Of a stretch of DNA of 20,630 bases, positions 1 through 7,467 are shown in pieces (the first letter of the stretch is position 1; each line of letters begins with the position of its first letter). This DNA comes from JAVBKA01 sp031546715 (GTDB taxonomy: Bacteria; Bacillota; Clostridia; Oscillospirales; UBA929), in NCBI GenBank assembly GCA_031546715.1, contig JAVBKA010000005.1, positions 1 through 20,630 of the forward strand, written 5' to 3'. Both the position numbers and the translations under genes were made by a program. Under the pieces are notes generated by a model. The model was given only the letters and a program-made list of their open reading frames with translations. It did not search any database and had not been told where the DNA came from.

Positions 1-263
1 AGCGCACTAATAAAAATGATTGGAATTTCTTTGTAACGTGCATCTTCTTTTAATTTTTGACATACTTCATAGCCATTCATATCAGGCATTGTTATATCAA
101 GCAGTATTAAATCCGGAGCATTTTTCATGACAATACTTAATGCCGCCTTACCGCTATTAATTAGCCGTACTTTATAACCTCTGTCTTTTAGAATTTGATT
201 AAGAACCTGCAAATTCTCTTGAACATCGTCAACAACTAAAATATCCATTGCATTTTCTGACAC
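1..263 (-). CDS. Response regulator receiver domain, 3' part outside the window
   Basis: The reverse strand encodes a CheY-like receiver domain: the acidic pocket (ILVVDD), the phospho-acceptor region LLDITMPDMNG, and the hydroxyl-residue strand IPIIFISA just before the window edge. The chosen start is a GTG at 263, seven bases after a strong AAGGGGAG ribosome site; an ATG five codons later is the alternative. The receiver takes a phosphate from a sensor kinase and passes the signal to an output domain not visible here. The style of this receiver (DVQENLQVL after the DD pair) is common in response regulators with GGDEF, HD-GYP or histidine-kinase output, but the output cannot be assigned. A good promoter lies upstream at 327-355, so it is probably transcribed separately from the glycan locus. 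Confidence 0.9.
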   Translation of the reverse strand, partial: MSENAMDILVVDDVQENLQVLNQILKDRGYKVRLINSGKAALSIVMKNAPDLILLDITMPDMNGYEVCQKLKEDARYKEIPIIFISA

Positions 264-326
264 AAAACCACTCCCCTTATAAAATGCTAAAATTAATATG
301 TATTCACTCTTCTTTGAGCGTTATTA

Positions 327-355
327 CCTATAATTATAATTCAAAATAACGTCAA
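327..355 (-). promoter_or_regulatory. Sigma-A-type promoter for the response regulator at 1-263
   Basis: On the minus strand a TTGACG -35 box (350-355) is followed after 17 bases by TATAGG (327-332). A TATAAT also lies in between but its spacing is too short. Transcription would begin near 320, giving a leader of about 55 bases before the GTG start. Confidence 0.5.
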
Positions 356-442
356 ACATTATACCAAAATATTACAAACAATTTATACTTAGAATATTCG
401 CCTAAGTATATCATAAGCGTCAATAACAAGCAATACCAAAAT

Positions 443-497
443 AAACAAGTATGCAACAATAAGTCTAATTACTTAGATTTCTGTTGCATACTTGTTT
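443..497. terminator. Bidirectional rho-independent terminator
   Basis: A perfect 16-base-pair inverted repeat (443-458 with 482-497) encloses a 23-base loop that holds a second small stem (460-464 with 471-475). The plus-strand reading is followed by a run of seven T (495-501); the minus-strand reading is followed by TTTATTTT. It could end transcription from either side and overlaps the end of the permease-like remnant on the minus strand. Confidence 0.8.
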
Positions 498-690
498 TTT
501 TGACCACCAATGCTACGGAAATTTGGCTGTGCGGAGGCCTTTTTGCATCACCTTGGTCGAGCATTGCGAAAACTATAGGTGGTACATAAAGGAATGCGAC
601 GAATGCACCAATCATGGCAACTGTATGTCTTGTTACAAAACATAGAAATATTCCTACACTGTTAATTGCTAACATAAGTGCACATTGCAT
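469..690 (-). pseudogene. Permease-like membrane protein fragment (probable ABC transporter remnant)
   Basis: This 73-residue reading frame is mostly hydrophobic from about residue 5 to 42 (two possible membrane segments) and ends in a basic tail (KKTSMQQKSK) that runs into the terminator stem. It has no convincing ribosome site, and its upstream side is fused to an ABC-ATPase fragment in another frame. I infer a 3' scrap of an ABC transporter permease gene left after deletion. The family cannot be named. It could instead be a small membrane protein in its own right, but the broken neighbour makes decay more likely. Confidence 0.4.
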
Positions 691-868
691 ACCAAAAGGA
701 AGTCACAAGGCGCATTAACGTGGTCTTACCAGCACCATTTTGCCCAATCAAGCCAAAGATATCGCCCTTTTCAACAATGTTCTGGCTGCAACGGGTTAGG
801 TATACGCGTAGGTCCTCGTGGCAATCTTTATTAGTAGTGTGTTCGAGGCATAAGGTTATAAAATACAT
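662..868 (-). pseudogene. Chimeric remnant: cysteine-rich protein piece fused to an ABC-ATPase Walker A fragment
   Basis: The 68-residue frame has three parts. Residues 1-13 are unrecognised. Residues 14-32 (KDCHEDLRVYLTRCSQNIV) match residues near the N-terminus of the cysteine-rich protein at 14712-15557, differing only at H for L. Residues 33-57 are a typical ABC ATPase start (EKGDIFGLIGQNGAGKTT, a complete Walker A motif). After about 698 the frame runs out of the ATPase and into the permease-like remnant's DNA. No signature motif or Walker B follows, so it cannot be a working ATPase. The first join sits in a stretch where both parents read nearly the same (GTTGA-AAGG), which fits illegitimate recombination at microhomology. 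A functional tiny protein is very unlikely. Confidence 0.65.
771..831. repeat. Left copy of the 61-bp direct repeat
   Basis: This matches 15394-15454 in the same orientation at 60 of 61 positions; the one difference is T at 819 against A at 15442. The right copy is inside an intact gene, whereas this copy is surrounded by unrelated or broken sequence. The two copies bracket the complete glycan locus. Confidence 0.95.
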
Positions 869-1131
869 TATTGTACCATAAAATCACCAAGCAGGTACCT
901 CTCATGTAATTCACTACATAACTGTAAAGAACTTATCTGTATCCGTGCTAATTTGCAAAAAATATTTATGATGCCATCTTATGGCACATTTATTTCGTCA
1001 TCAATGCACTTGCGTTTTCTACAACACTCACCCATGCTGTTATTATGGAGGCATTACATGTGTAATCCCCAATTAACTTTTCATAAGCAGATGAATTTTT
1101 CAACTATTATAAATAAGTTTAGGATTTAGTA
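869..1131. other. Non-coding stretch with little recognisable content
   Basis: No supported gene was found. A small hairpin (972-977 with 981-986, loop of 3) is followed on the minus strand by a T-rich stretch and might be a weak terminator. A 23-codon frame at 1058-1129 (+) has a GGAGG six bases before its ATG, but nothing else supports it. This is probably decayed DNA at the edge of the glycan locus. Confidence 0.5.
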
Positions 1132-1160
1132 TTGATTTTACGTCTTATTATATATATAAT
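1132..1160 (+). promoter_or_regulatory. Sigma-A-type promoter for the AraC-type response regulator
   Basis: TTGATT (1132-1137) and a perfect TATAAT (1155-1160) are separated by 17 bases. The predicted start near 1167 leaves a leader of about 54 bases. The near-consensus boxes suggest steady expression of the regulator. Confidence 0.65.
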
Positions 1161-1198
1161 TACCGACGCAACACCCATTATACAAGTAATTAAAAGGA

Positions 1199-1221
1199 TA
1201 ATGAGATTTCAATACTCATTA
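1199..1221 (+). promoter_or_regulatory. Hairpin between ribosome site and start codon of the AraC-type regulator
   Basis: TAATGAG (1199-1205) pairs perfectly with CTCATTA (1215-1221) around a 9-base loop. The AAAAGGA ribosome site lies just before the stem, and the A of the ATG start is the last paired base. The linear gap from ribosome site to ATG is too long (about 22 bases), but folding would bring them together. The effect on translation is inferred, not shown. Confidence 0.45.
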
Positions 1222-2915
1222 TGGTGCAAACTATGTTTAGAATGCTAATTGTGGATGATGAGCCGGCTATCGTCAATGGGTTAAGTAGTTCATTCAATAA
1301 AAATACAGATATGCAGTTGGATATTTACACTGCCATTTCTGCTGAACAAGCAATTGAAATCGCAAAGGATAATCGAATAGATATACTTATTTCAGATATA
1401 AACATGCCAGGTATGAATGGAATTAAAATGACGCAAAACATACTTTTCTTTTGGAAAAATTGCAAAATCATTTTTTTAACTGCTCATAGTGAATTTGATT
1501 ATATATATAACGCAACACGCACTCATAAAGTGCGATATATCTTAAAATCTGAAGAAGATGTGGTTATCATCAATGCGGTTAAGGACATAATTGATGAACT
1601 TAACCAAGAGAATGCACAACAGCTTATTTTAATTCGAGCAAATGAGCATTTTAAGAAAATTTCTCAGATATTAAAAAAAGAATTTTTAGAGTATATCATT
1701 TTTTTCAAATATATTGAAAATGGTGACTTAGAGAAACAATTTGAAGATATAGAAATAGATCTTGATGCAAACTTGCCGGTTTATATTACCGTTTGCAAAA
1801 TTGATGAAACTATTGACTGCAATGACTATAGCTTGATGCAAAGCCGAATATATGCCGTGAAAGATATGTTCGAAAGAACAATTGAGTCATTTATAACGTT
1901 TGAAGGTATTATTCTTGAAAATTCTAAAATAGTTTGGTTTTTGCAGCCCGAGCCTTCTGCAGAAAGATTTCTTGATAATGACGGAAAGTTCAGTTTTGAA
2001 AAAATGGTTGTTTTTACAAAAAACTCAATTGAATCAGTACAAAATTCTGCTCAAGACGTTTTTGCTATGTCTATTTCTTTTTTACTCTCAGGCGGCATGG
2101 TTGCATGGCAGGATGTATACATAGAGTATTCGATGTTAAAAAATGTTATCAGTAAGCATTTTAGAAACCACGCCCCAATGATAATCGACCTTGCATCAGG
2201 AAACTCGTTTTATGAAAACAATGAAAAACACTTGTTTAGTACACTAAGTTCGAATCGAAACATATTAAACGAAATTGAGCGAACCTTATCAAATGGAGAT
2301 ATAGAAAAAATTGAGCAAATATGCGGGACTATATTTCAAGAAATTAATAATAATATATCCTCGTCATACTTCAAATGTGCCGAACTTTATTACAGACTTT
2401 TAACCAATTTTGTATTTTATATAAATAATTATGGATTAACAGACAAGCTTACGCGAGATATTGACATGCAAAAACTAATTTTTTTAGGTATGCCAGAGGA
2501 GCTTGAAAAGGCGCAAAAATTTTTCATTGCTTTGGGCAAATACATATGTCTTCTTAACAAAGAAGATAGTAAAAAAGAAGAGTTTTTAGTAATTGATAAA
2601 ATAGAAAATTATGTTAGGGAAAATTTTGGAGGGAACCTATCTCTAGTTAAGCTAGGCGAACTTGTTTATCTAAACCCCTCGTATCTTTCGAGATTTTATA
2701 AACAAACGACAGGACGAAATATTCATGATTATATTAACTCTGTCAAGTTAGATAAAGCGAAAGAGCTGCTTTGCAACCCTAAAATAAAAGTTCACGAAGT
2801 GTCTGCTTCATTAGGATTTGACTCTGTTTCGTATTTCTCGCTATTTTTCAAAAAGATGACAGGTCAAAAACCCCAGGAATACAGAAACTCCTTAATTGAT
2901 AAACGACCGCTATAA
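1221..2915 (+). CDS. AraC-family response regulator (YesN type)
   Basis: This is the transcription factor of a two-component system controlling sugar uptake and degradation genes. Residues about 6-125 are a receiver domain (LIVDDE; phospho-acceptor D59 in DILISDINMPG; T in FLTAH; K in YILKSE). A long middle region of about 330 residues resembles no family I can name, as is usual in YesN-like proteins. Residues about 460-558 are an AraC-type double helix-turn-helix with the familiar second-half pattern (VSASLGFDSVSYFSLFFKK, MTGQKPQEYR). The start is uncertain: ATG 1221 lacks a well-spaced ribosome site unless the hairpin at 1199-1221 forms, and ATG 1233 is an alternative. It faces the sensor kinase gene tail to tail, with stop codons overlapping by six bases. 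It most likely activates the minus-strand operon starting near 14475 and perhaps its own kinase. Confidence 0.93.
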   Translation: MVQTMFRMLIVDDEPAIVNGLSSSFNKNTDMQLDIYTAISAEQAIEIAKDNRIDILISDINMPGMNGIKMTQNILFFWKNCKIIFLTAHSEFDYIYNATRTHKVRYILKSEEDVVIINAVKDIIDELNQENAQQLILIRANEHFKKISQILKKEFLEYIIFFKYIENGDLEKQFEDIEIDLDANLPVYITVCKIDETIDCNDYSLMQSRIYAVKDMFERTIESFITFEGIILENSKIVWFLQPEPSAERFLDNDGKFSFEKMVVFTKNSIESVQNSAQDVFAMSISFLLSGGMVAWQDVYIEYSMLKNVISKHFRNHAPMIIDLASGNSFYENNEKHLFSTLSSNRNILNEIERTLSNGDIEKIEQICGTIFQEINNNISSSYFKCAELYYRLLTNFVFYINNYGLTDKLTRDIDMQKLIFLGMPEELEKAQKFFIALGKYICLLNKEDSKKEEFLVIDKIENYVRENFGGNLSLVKLGELVYLNPSYLSRFYKQTTGRNIHDYINSVKLDKAKELLCNPKIKVHEVSASLGFDSVSYFSLFFKKMTGQKPQEYRNSLIDKRPL

Positions 2916-4649
2916 TCTGATTATTATTTCTAAGCTTAACCCTCCATAAATACTTCGGGCGGCAAATAGTCCGCTTTGTGCGCCGTACCTTAACTGAATT
3001 CTTCTGCAAACATTAATCAGCCCCGTTTTTTCTGTCACATCTTCTGCGCTGTTCAATTTTGCTTGGAGATCTTTTAAATTTTCGTCAGACAGCATAACGC
3101 CGTTGTCTTCGATTGTAATTTTTAGTATGCTATCTGTATAGCTAATAGACATATAAATACATGATTTAACGTTGTTTTTGCTAAAAGCATATTCAAATGC
3201 ATTTTCAAGCACAGGCTGCAAAATAATTTTTGGCACCTCAACTTCGTTACAACCCGCAGGAATTTCTTCAATTTCTACACAAACCCTGTCCCCAAATCGA
3301 ATCTTTTGTATGTTTATATAGTCAAGCGCATGTTTATATTCGATACTAAAAGGTACAATATCCATGCCGCTTCTAGTTATATATTGATAATAACTGCTTA
3401 GTTTTTGAGTTAAAAGTTCAGCATTTTCATAATCTTCATTTTGACACATTTTTCGAATATTTAGAAAACAGTTGTATAAAAAATGCGGGTTTATTTGTGA
3501 TTGCAATTGCTTAAACTCTGATTTTTGCAGAGCTAGTTTTTGTTCATAATTTTCATTAATATAAGTTTTTAATTCCAGAACCATTTTATTAACGCCTTTA
3601 TATAAATAACCAAACTCATCGTCTCTGTAATGTTCAATATTAAAACTGAGGTTGCCTTTTTCAATCAATGCAAAACTATCCAGTACCTTACGCATTGGTT
3701 TATGCACCATTCTATCAAACAAATATGCAAATATTGCCACTGTAATTGCTGAAATAATAGCCAAAAGGACTAATAGTAAATTAAAAATTCTCAAATGCTC
3801 GGTAACGCTGCTGTCTAAAAAATATGTAAAAACGATTACATCTCGAAAACTAGATTTATTAAACGTTATCCAATATTTTTTGCCTTCACTCAGCATTGAA
3901 AAAACTCCGTTTGGGCTTTTGTTCTCGCTTAAATATTGATTTTTTATTTCTTGAAATTCCAAGTTGAAATGGTCTGTTTGGGCAATCAAATTAAAATACT
4001 TATCAGTAAGCACTGCCCCTGAATTATTGTTGATTTTTATTCGCTCTAAATCCTGATGAATTTCTTCGATGGATAATTGGATATAGCAAGCAAGGCGCAA
4101 TTCATCTACCTGTGCCGCCTGATTGTGATAATCAGTCTCAATCAAAAATAATTTCTCGCCGCTCTTAATAAAAACATGCTCATCTTCTATATCTAGGCAC
4201 TGTTTCAACTCTTTAAATTCATTATTTTCGATGTTATTTACACCATTTTTGAAAGAAACAGTTTTATTAAAGTTGTTGATATAGACGCCGACATTTTCTA
4301 TGTAATTGCTTGAATAACCGATTACACCAAGTCTTTCCAAAATCCTCTCCGCCGCTTTTGATTTTTCATATTCATTCATCAAGAAAGAGCTGAAGCTCAG
4401 TTTATTGACGTCCACGTTATTTATAATTTCATATTGCTGGAGCTGGATACGTGAAATGTCATTTTCGAACTGTTCTGCATAAGAGGCAGTGTTTGACAAG
4501 GCAGATTCCATTATTTTAGCTCTTACATAATTAGTAGCTTCAAAATTAATGAGTGCGGCAACAGTGCAGACAGGCAGCATAAGTATGATGTAAATTAAAA
4601 TTACTTTTTGATATATTCGCATTTTTTGAAAAGAAACTATCTTTTTCAT
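2910..4649 (-). CDS. Sensor histidine kinase (YesM/LytS type, HAMP)
   Basis: This is a membrane kinase that should sense an extracellular cue and phosphorylate the convergent AraC-type regulator. Residues 12-35 form a first membrane segment, about 36-283 an extracellular sensor region, and about 285-310 the second membrane segment. A HAMP linker runs to about 365 (HKPMRKVLDSF). The His_kinase core follows, with the phospho-acceptor H389 in QINPHFLYN, an N box near 477-487 (PVLENAFEYAF) and a G box near 513 (EDNGVML). The 579-residue length is normal for YesM. The start has a GAGGAAG ribosome site. It is downstream of the secreted glycosidase-like gene, but a 205-base gap with a strong hairpin and a possible promoter suggests partly separate expression. 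The sensor region has no recognised sugar-binding fold, so the ligand is unknown. Confidence 0.93.
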   Translation of the reverse strand: MKKIVSFQKMRIYQKVILIYIILMLPVCTVAALINFEATNYVRAKIMESALSNTASYAEQFENDISRIQLQQYEIINNVDVNKLSFSSFLMNEYEKSKAAERILERLGVIGYSSNYIENVGVYINNFNKTVSFKNGVNNIENNEFKELKQCLDIEDEHVFIKSGEKLFLIETDYHNQAAQVDELRLACYIQLSIEEIHQDLERIKINNNSGAVLTDKYFNLIAQTDHFNLEFQEIKNQYLSENKSPNGVFSMLSEGKKYWITFNKSSFRDVIVFTYFLDSSVTEHLRIFNLLLVLLAIISAITVAIFAYLFDRMVHKPMRKVLDSFALIEKGNLSFNIEHYRDDEFGYLYKGVNKMVLELKTYINENYEQKLALQKSEFKQLQSQINPHFLYNCFLNIRKMCQNEDYENAELLTQKLSSYYQYITRSGMDIVPFSIEYKHALDYINIQKIRFGDRVCVEIEEIPAGCNEVEVPKIILQPVLENAFEYAFSKNNVKSCIYMSISYTDSILKITIEDNGVMLSDENLKDLQAKLNSAEDVTEKTGLINVCRRIQLRYGAQSGLFAARSIYGGLSLEIIIRL

Positions 4650-4671
4650 ACTACTTCCTCGTCTTTGTAAA

Positions 4672-4700
4672 ATCTAAAGTGACCGCCGATTAATTCACAA
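4672..4700 (-). promoter_or_regulatory. Possible promoter for the sensor kinase gene
   Basis: TTGTGA (4695-4700) is followed after 17 bases by TTAGAT (4672-4677), giving a predicted start about 16 bases before the kinase ATG. Both boxes deviate from consensus, so this is tentative. Confidence 0.3.
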
Positions 4701-4750
4701 GCTTATTTCACTGGGATAATCTGCCCTTGCCCTAATTCACAAAATAATTG

Positions 4751-4797
4751 CAAACTGTTAGTGCGAAGAGTGATACTCCCCCCGCACAAACAGTTTG
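4751..4797 (-). terminator. Compound hairpin between secreted glycosidase-like gene and kinase gene
   Basis: Nine base pairs (4751-4759 with 4789-4797), one mismatch, then five more (4761-4765 with 4783-4787) close over a loop that itself can form a GAGT/ACTC stem. On the minus strand it is followed by AATTATTTT, an imperfect U-run. It may be a leaky terminator or an RNA-stability element that lowers kinase expression relative to the enzymes. Confidence 0.5.
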
Positions 4798-4853
4798 TGA
4801 TTATTCGATATTAATAAAATACTATATCTTCTGACAACAAGCAACACATTTTA

Positions 4854-7445
4854 TTATTTTATATGCGAATTAATGTTAACAGAAACGTCCCCAACTTTGT
4901 ACCATCCTGTCGATATTTTATCATCCTGCACCGCTAGGTTTATAGCTGGAAGGTTTTCCTTTTGTGTATCTATAATCGAAACCGCAAAGTCATATGCACC
5001 TTCTGACACATCAGTTAAATCGAAATTTGTTGTATAGGCAAATATTGAACCTTTCAGCCATTCGGATACTTCGGCATCGGCTATAATAGATTTTACTACT
5101 GCGCCTGTCGTTTTATCTAACAATGCAAAGGCCAGTTTGTATTTATAATCCCACCCATTGCAGTTATTCGGAAGTTTACCTACCCCTTCATTTTTCCATT
5201 CATGATAAATCGTGACTGGTTCGCCAGAAGTCATCGTTGTTGGATAGCTTATGGTTGTCGGTGAGAAGCGATAACCGCATTTGATAGCAAATTCTTGCAC
5301 CAAGTCAGGTAACTGCTCTACCCAAATCTTTGCATCACCCGGATTTCTTAAATCCAATGTATTTGAATGTGTTTCATACGCATGTTTCAATGTATTTTCA
5401 GCAAGAGAGCGAACGTCTGGGAATACATTGCTCCAAGAATCCTTCCAGTTTAACTGGTGTGCACTTTCTGCAAATACTGGCGTTACCGGCCAATGGCTCA
5501 ATATTTTTGCAATATCGCCCTGAGGCAGCCAATCATTTCTTCCATAGCTGTCTCTTCGTATAATCCATCCACTGTCGGCTAAAATCGAATCATGCAATGC
5601 ATATGAGAATGAATTTGGTCCATATTGGTCACCCAATAATACTTTATCAAATGTTCGCATATACAAATCCGTTATCCATTTAAAAACCTGTGTCTGTTGA
5701 GCTGCACTTAAAGAAATGTTATGCATTTCGCCCCAAAGCCCAAGTCCTTGCGCGTCTACAAAATCTACCATGCCTGGGTCATTAAATTCCTTGGCAAATT
5801 CTTCTGTAAACTTTGTAAATTTTGCTTGAAAAATTGGATCGTATACATATGGCGTCCAATATTTAGCACTTGGATAACCATCAGAATAATATCCTGCTGC
5901 ACCTGCATCCTTAACATATAAAGGTGCTGCATCTCTGTTAGTGTCCCCTGAGTGTACAAAAACACGAATACCTAGTTTGAGACCTCTGTCTTTTGCAGCT
6001 TGTATAAAGTCTTTGAAGCTCTGGTCATAAATCCAAGCATATTTTCCTTCCTCAGGTTCCAATTGTCCCCAAGGAACTCGAATATAAACTATGCTTGCAC
6101 TTCCTATATATGGGTCAACTAATTTCCACCAATCTTCCGCCTTAGACGGAAAGTAAGTTCCACCGAACTGGTCGAAATAAATAGCCCAGCCCATTGCTGG
6201 ATTTTTAATTATGCTAGTTGTATCTTCTTCAAATACTTTTGTTTCATAGCCATCTGGCAAATCAACTACATTTAAGATAAGTTTTGCCTGTACTGACCAA
6301 CCGTTGACAGTTCCCAAATACTCATAACTTCCAGTTTCATTTTTCATAACTGTTGGTTGTGTCCATTTAACATTGGCATTCATTACACTTCCATCTTCTA
6401 ATACAGCAGTTGTGGTTTTGGGGAAAGTAAATGTAGTACCCTTATTGACTGTACTGTATATAGTCTCAACAGAAACAATTGACGGTACAGAACCCCATAG
6501 CTTTAGTTCCAATATCGTACAATTTCCCCAAGCTAAGTTTGCCCCTGTTACTTTAAGTCTTACCATAGTTGCTTTTATCGGATTATCAAGAACAACGCTT
6601 TTTTCTTCAATTGCTGCACCAGCGAGCGTCCACGTTATGGTAGCGTCTTTTTTAGCAATTTTCCAAACGCCGCCTTCAAAATACTCAACGTCAAACTTTG
6701 TAACGCCTTGCTGGGTTGAATAGTTTGTAACCAGACTGAGCTTTGAAATTGTTGCTATCGGACCATTGAAATCAAAGGTGATGTATTTGGGTAAGCTGGC
6801 TGGATTGACGCTAGCCCAAGGGGTTCCGTCAACTCCATCGTTGATTTGTGATATAGGATATGAGGATGTAAACGTCGTAGATACTGTTGCCATTGGCGCA
6901 ATATTCTTCGCAACTGTTCCCCATAGCTTCAATTCATCGATAACACTATTACCCCATACTCTGTTTGCGCCTGTCATTTTCAATCTCACCCGAGTTGTGA
7001 TAATCGGCGTATCAAGGTCAACGCTTTGTTCTTCGTATGTCCACCCAGTTGTCGCCCATGCAATCATAATGTTCGCTTTGGCTGTTATCCATGTAGAACC
7101 GTTCCAATACTCTACGTCAAATTTGGTGAATCCTTGGTCTTTTGCATAGTGCACAATCATGCTAATTTTATCAATAGTAGCTATCTTTTCACCAAAATCC
7201 AGTGTAACATATTGCGGAAACGCATATTGTGTGGTGGTTGACCAGTCTGATGTATCAATGCCGTCGTTTATTCTCTTTATATCCATATTAGTTGGAAATG
7301 ATGTAGATGCAATTGCCAATGGAGCAATATTTGTTGACGTAGGGCTTGCATAAGCTGTGTTTAGATTAAGTATACCAGTAAAATTAAGTAATAGCGAGAT
7401 TAAAACTAAAAAAGCTGATATCTTTATCCATTTTACTTTTTTCAT
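4854..7445 (-). CDS. Secreted DUF4832-type glycoside hydrolase-like protein with two F5/8-type C domains
   Basis: This is predicted to bind and cut an extracellular glycan. Residues 1-33 are a signal peptide (basic start, long hydrophobic core, AYA cleavage site). Two tandem discoidin-like (F5/8 type C, CBM32-like) domains occupy about 38-177 and 180-318, each opening with NIAP and closing with an LKLWG motif. A bacterial Ig-like domain covers about 323-395. The catalytic-like module (about 402-720) has a barrel-type motif (VPWGQLEPEEGKYAW) and two conserved acids, E573 in GLWGEMHN and E660 in PVFAES. A C-terminal beta domain ends the protein, as in DUF4832. It is paralogous over its last 460 residues to the gene at 9259-10650. 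No LPXTG anchor or SLH domain is seen, so it is probably released or held by its sugar-binding domains. Ribosome site AGGAGGT. The substrate is unknown. Confidence 0.88.
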   Translation of the reverse strand: MKKVKWIKISAFLVLISLLLNFTGILNLNTAYASPTSTNIAPLAIASTSFPTNMDIKRINDGIDTSDWSTTTQYAFPQYVTLDFGEKIATIDKISMIVHYAKDQGFTKFDVEYWNGSTWITAKANIMIAWATTGWTYEEQSVDLDTPIITTRVRLKMTGANRVWGNSVIDELKLWGTVAKNIAPMATVSTTFTSSYPISQINDGVDGTPWASVNPASLPKYITFDFNGPIATISKLSLVTNYSTQQGVTKFDVEYFEGGVWKIAKKDATITWTLAGAAIEEKSVVLDNPIKATMVRLKVTGANLAWGNCTILELKLWGSVPSIVSVETIYSTVNKGTTFTFPKTTTAVLEDGSVMNANVKWTQPTVMKNETGSYEYLGTVNGWSVQAKLILNVVDLPDGYETKVFEEDTTSIIKNPAMGWAIYFDQFGGTYFPSKAEDWWKLVDPYIGSASIVYIRVPWGQLEPEEGKYAWIYDQSFKDFIQAAKDRGLKLGIRVFVHSGDTNRDAAPLYVKDAGAAGYYSDGYPSAKYWTPYVYDPIFQAKFTKFTEEFAKEFNDPGMVDFVDAQGLGLWGEMHNISLSAAQQTQVFKWITDLYMRTFDKVLLGDQYGPNSFSYALHDSILADSGWIIRRDSYGRNDWLPQGDIAKILSHWPVTPVFAESAHQLNWKDSWSNVFPDVRSLAENTLKHAYETHSNTLDLRNPGDAKIWVEQLPDLVQEFAIKCGYRFSPTTISYPTTMTSGEPVTIYHEWKNEGVGKLPNNCNGWDYKYKLAFALLDKTTGAVVKSIIADAEVSEWLKGSIFAYTTNFDLTDVSEGAYDFAVSIIDTQKENLPAINLAVQDDKISTGWYKVGDVSVNINSHIK

Positions 7446-7467
7446 TGCAGTACCTCCTATAATTATA

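Noticed and set aside
979..1035. Minus-strand short frame (MGECC...CIDDEI) faintly like a stretch of the cysteine-rich protein (ECVGRCFDDEI)
   Set aside because: The likeness is a few residues only, needs a gap, and has no ribosome site. It is too short to call a second remnant.
5281..7353. Several plus-strand frames opposite the secreted glycosidase-like gene
   Set aside because: They are antisense shadows of a long, well-supported gene with signal peptide and domains on the other strand.
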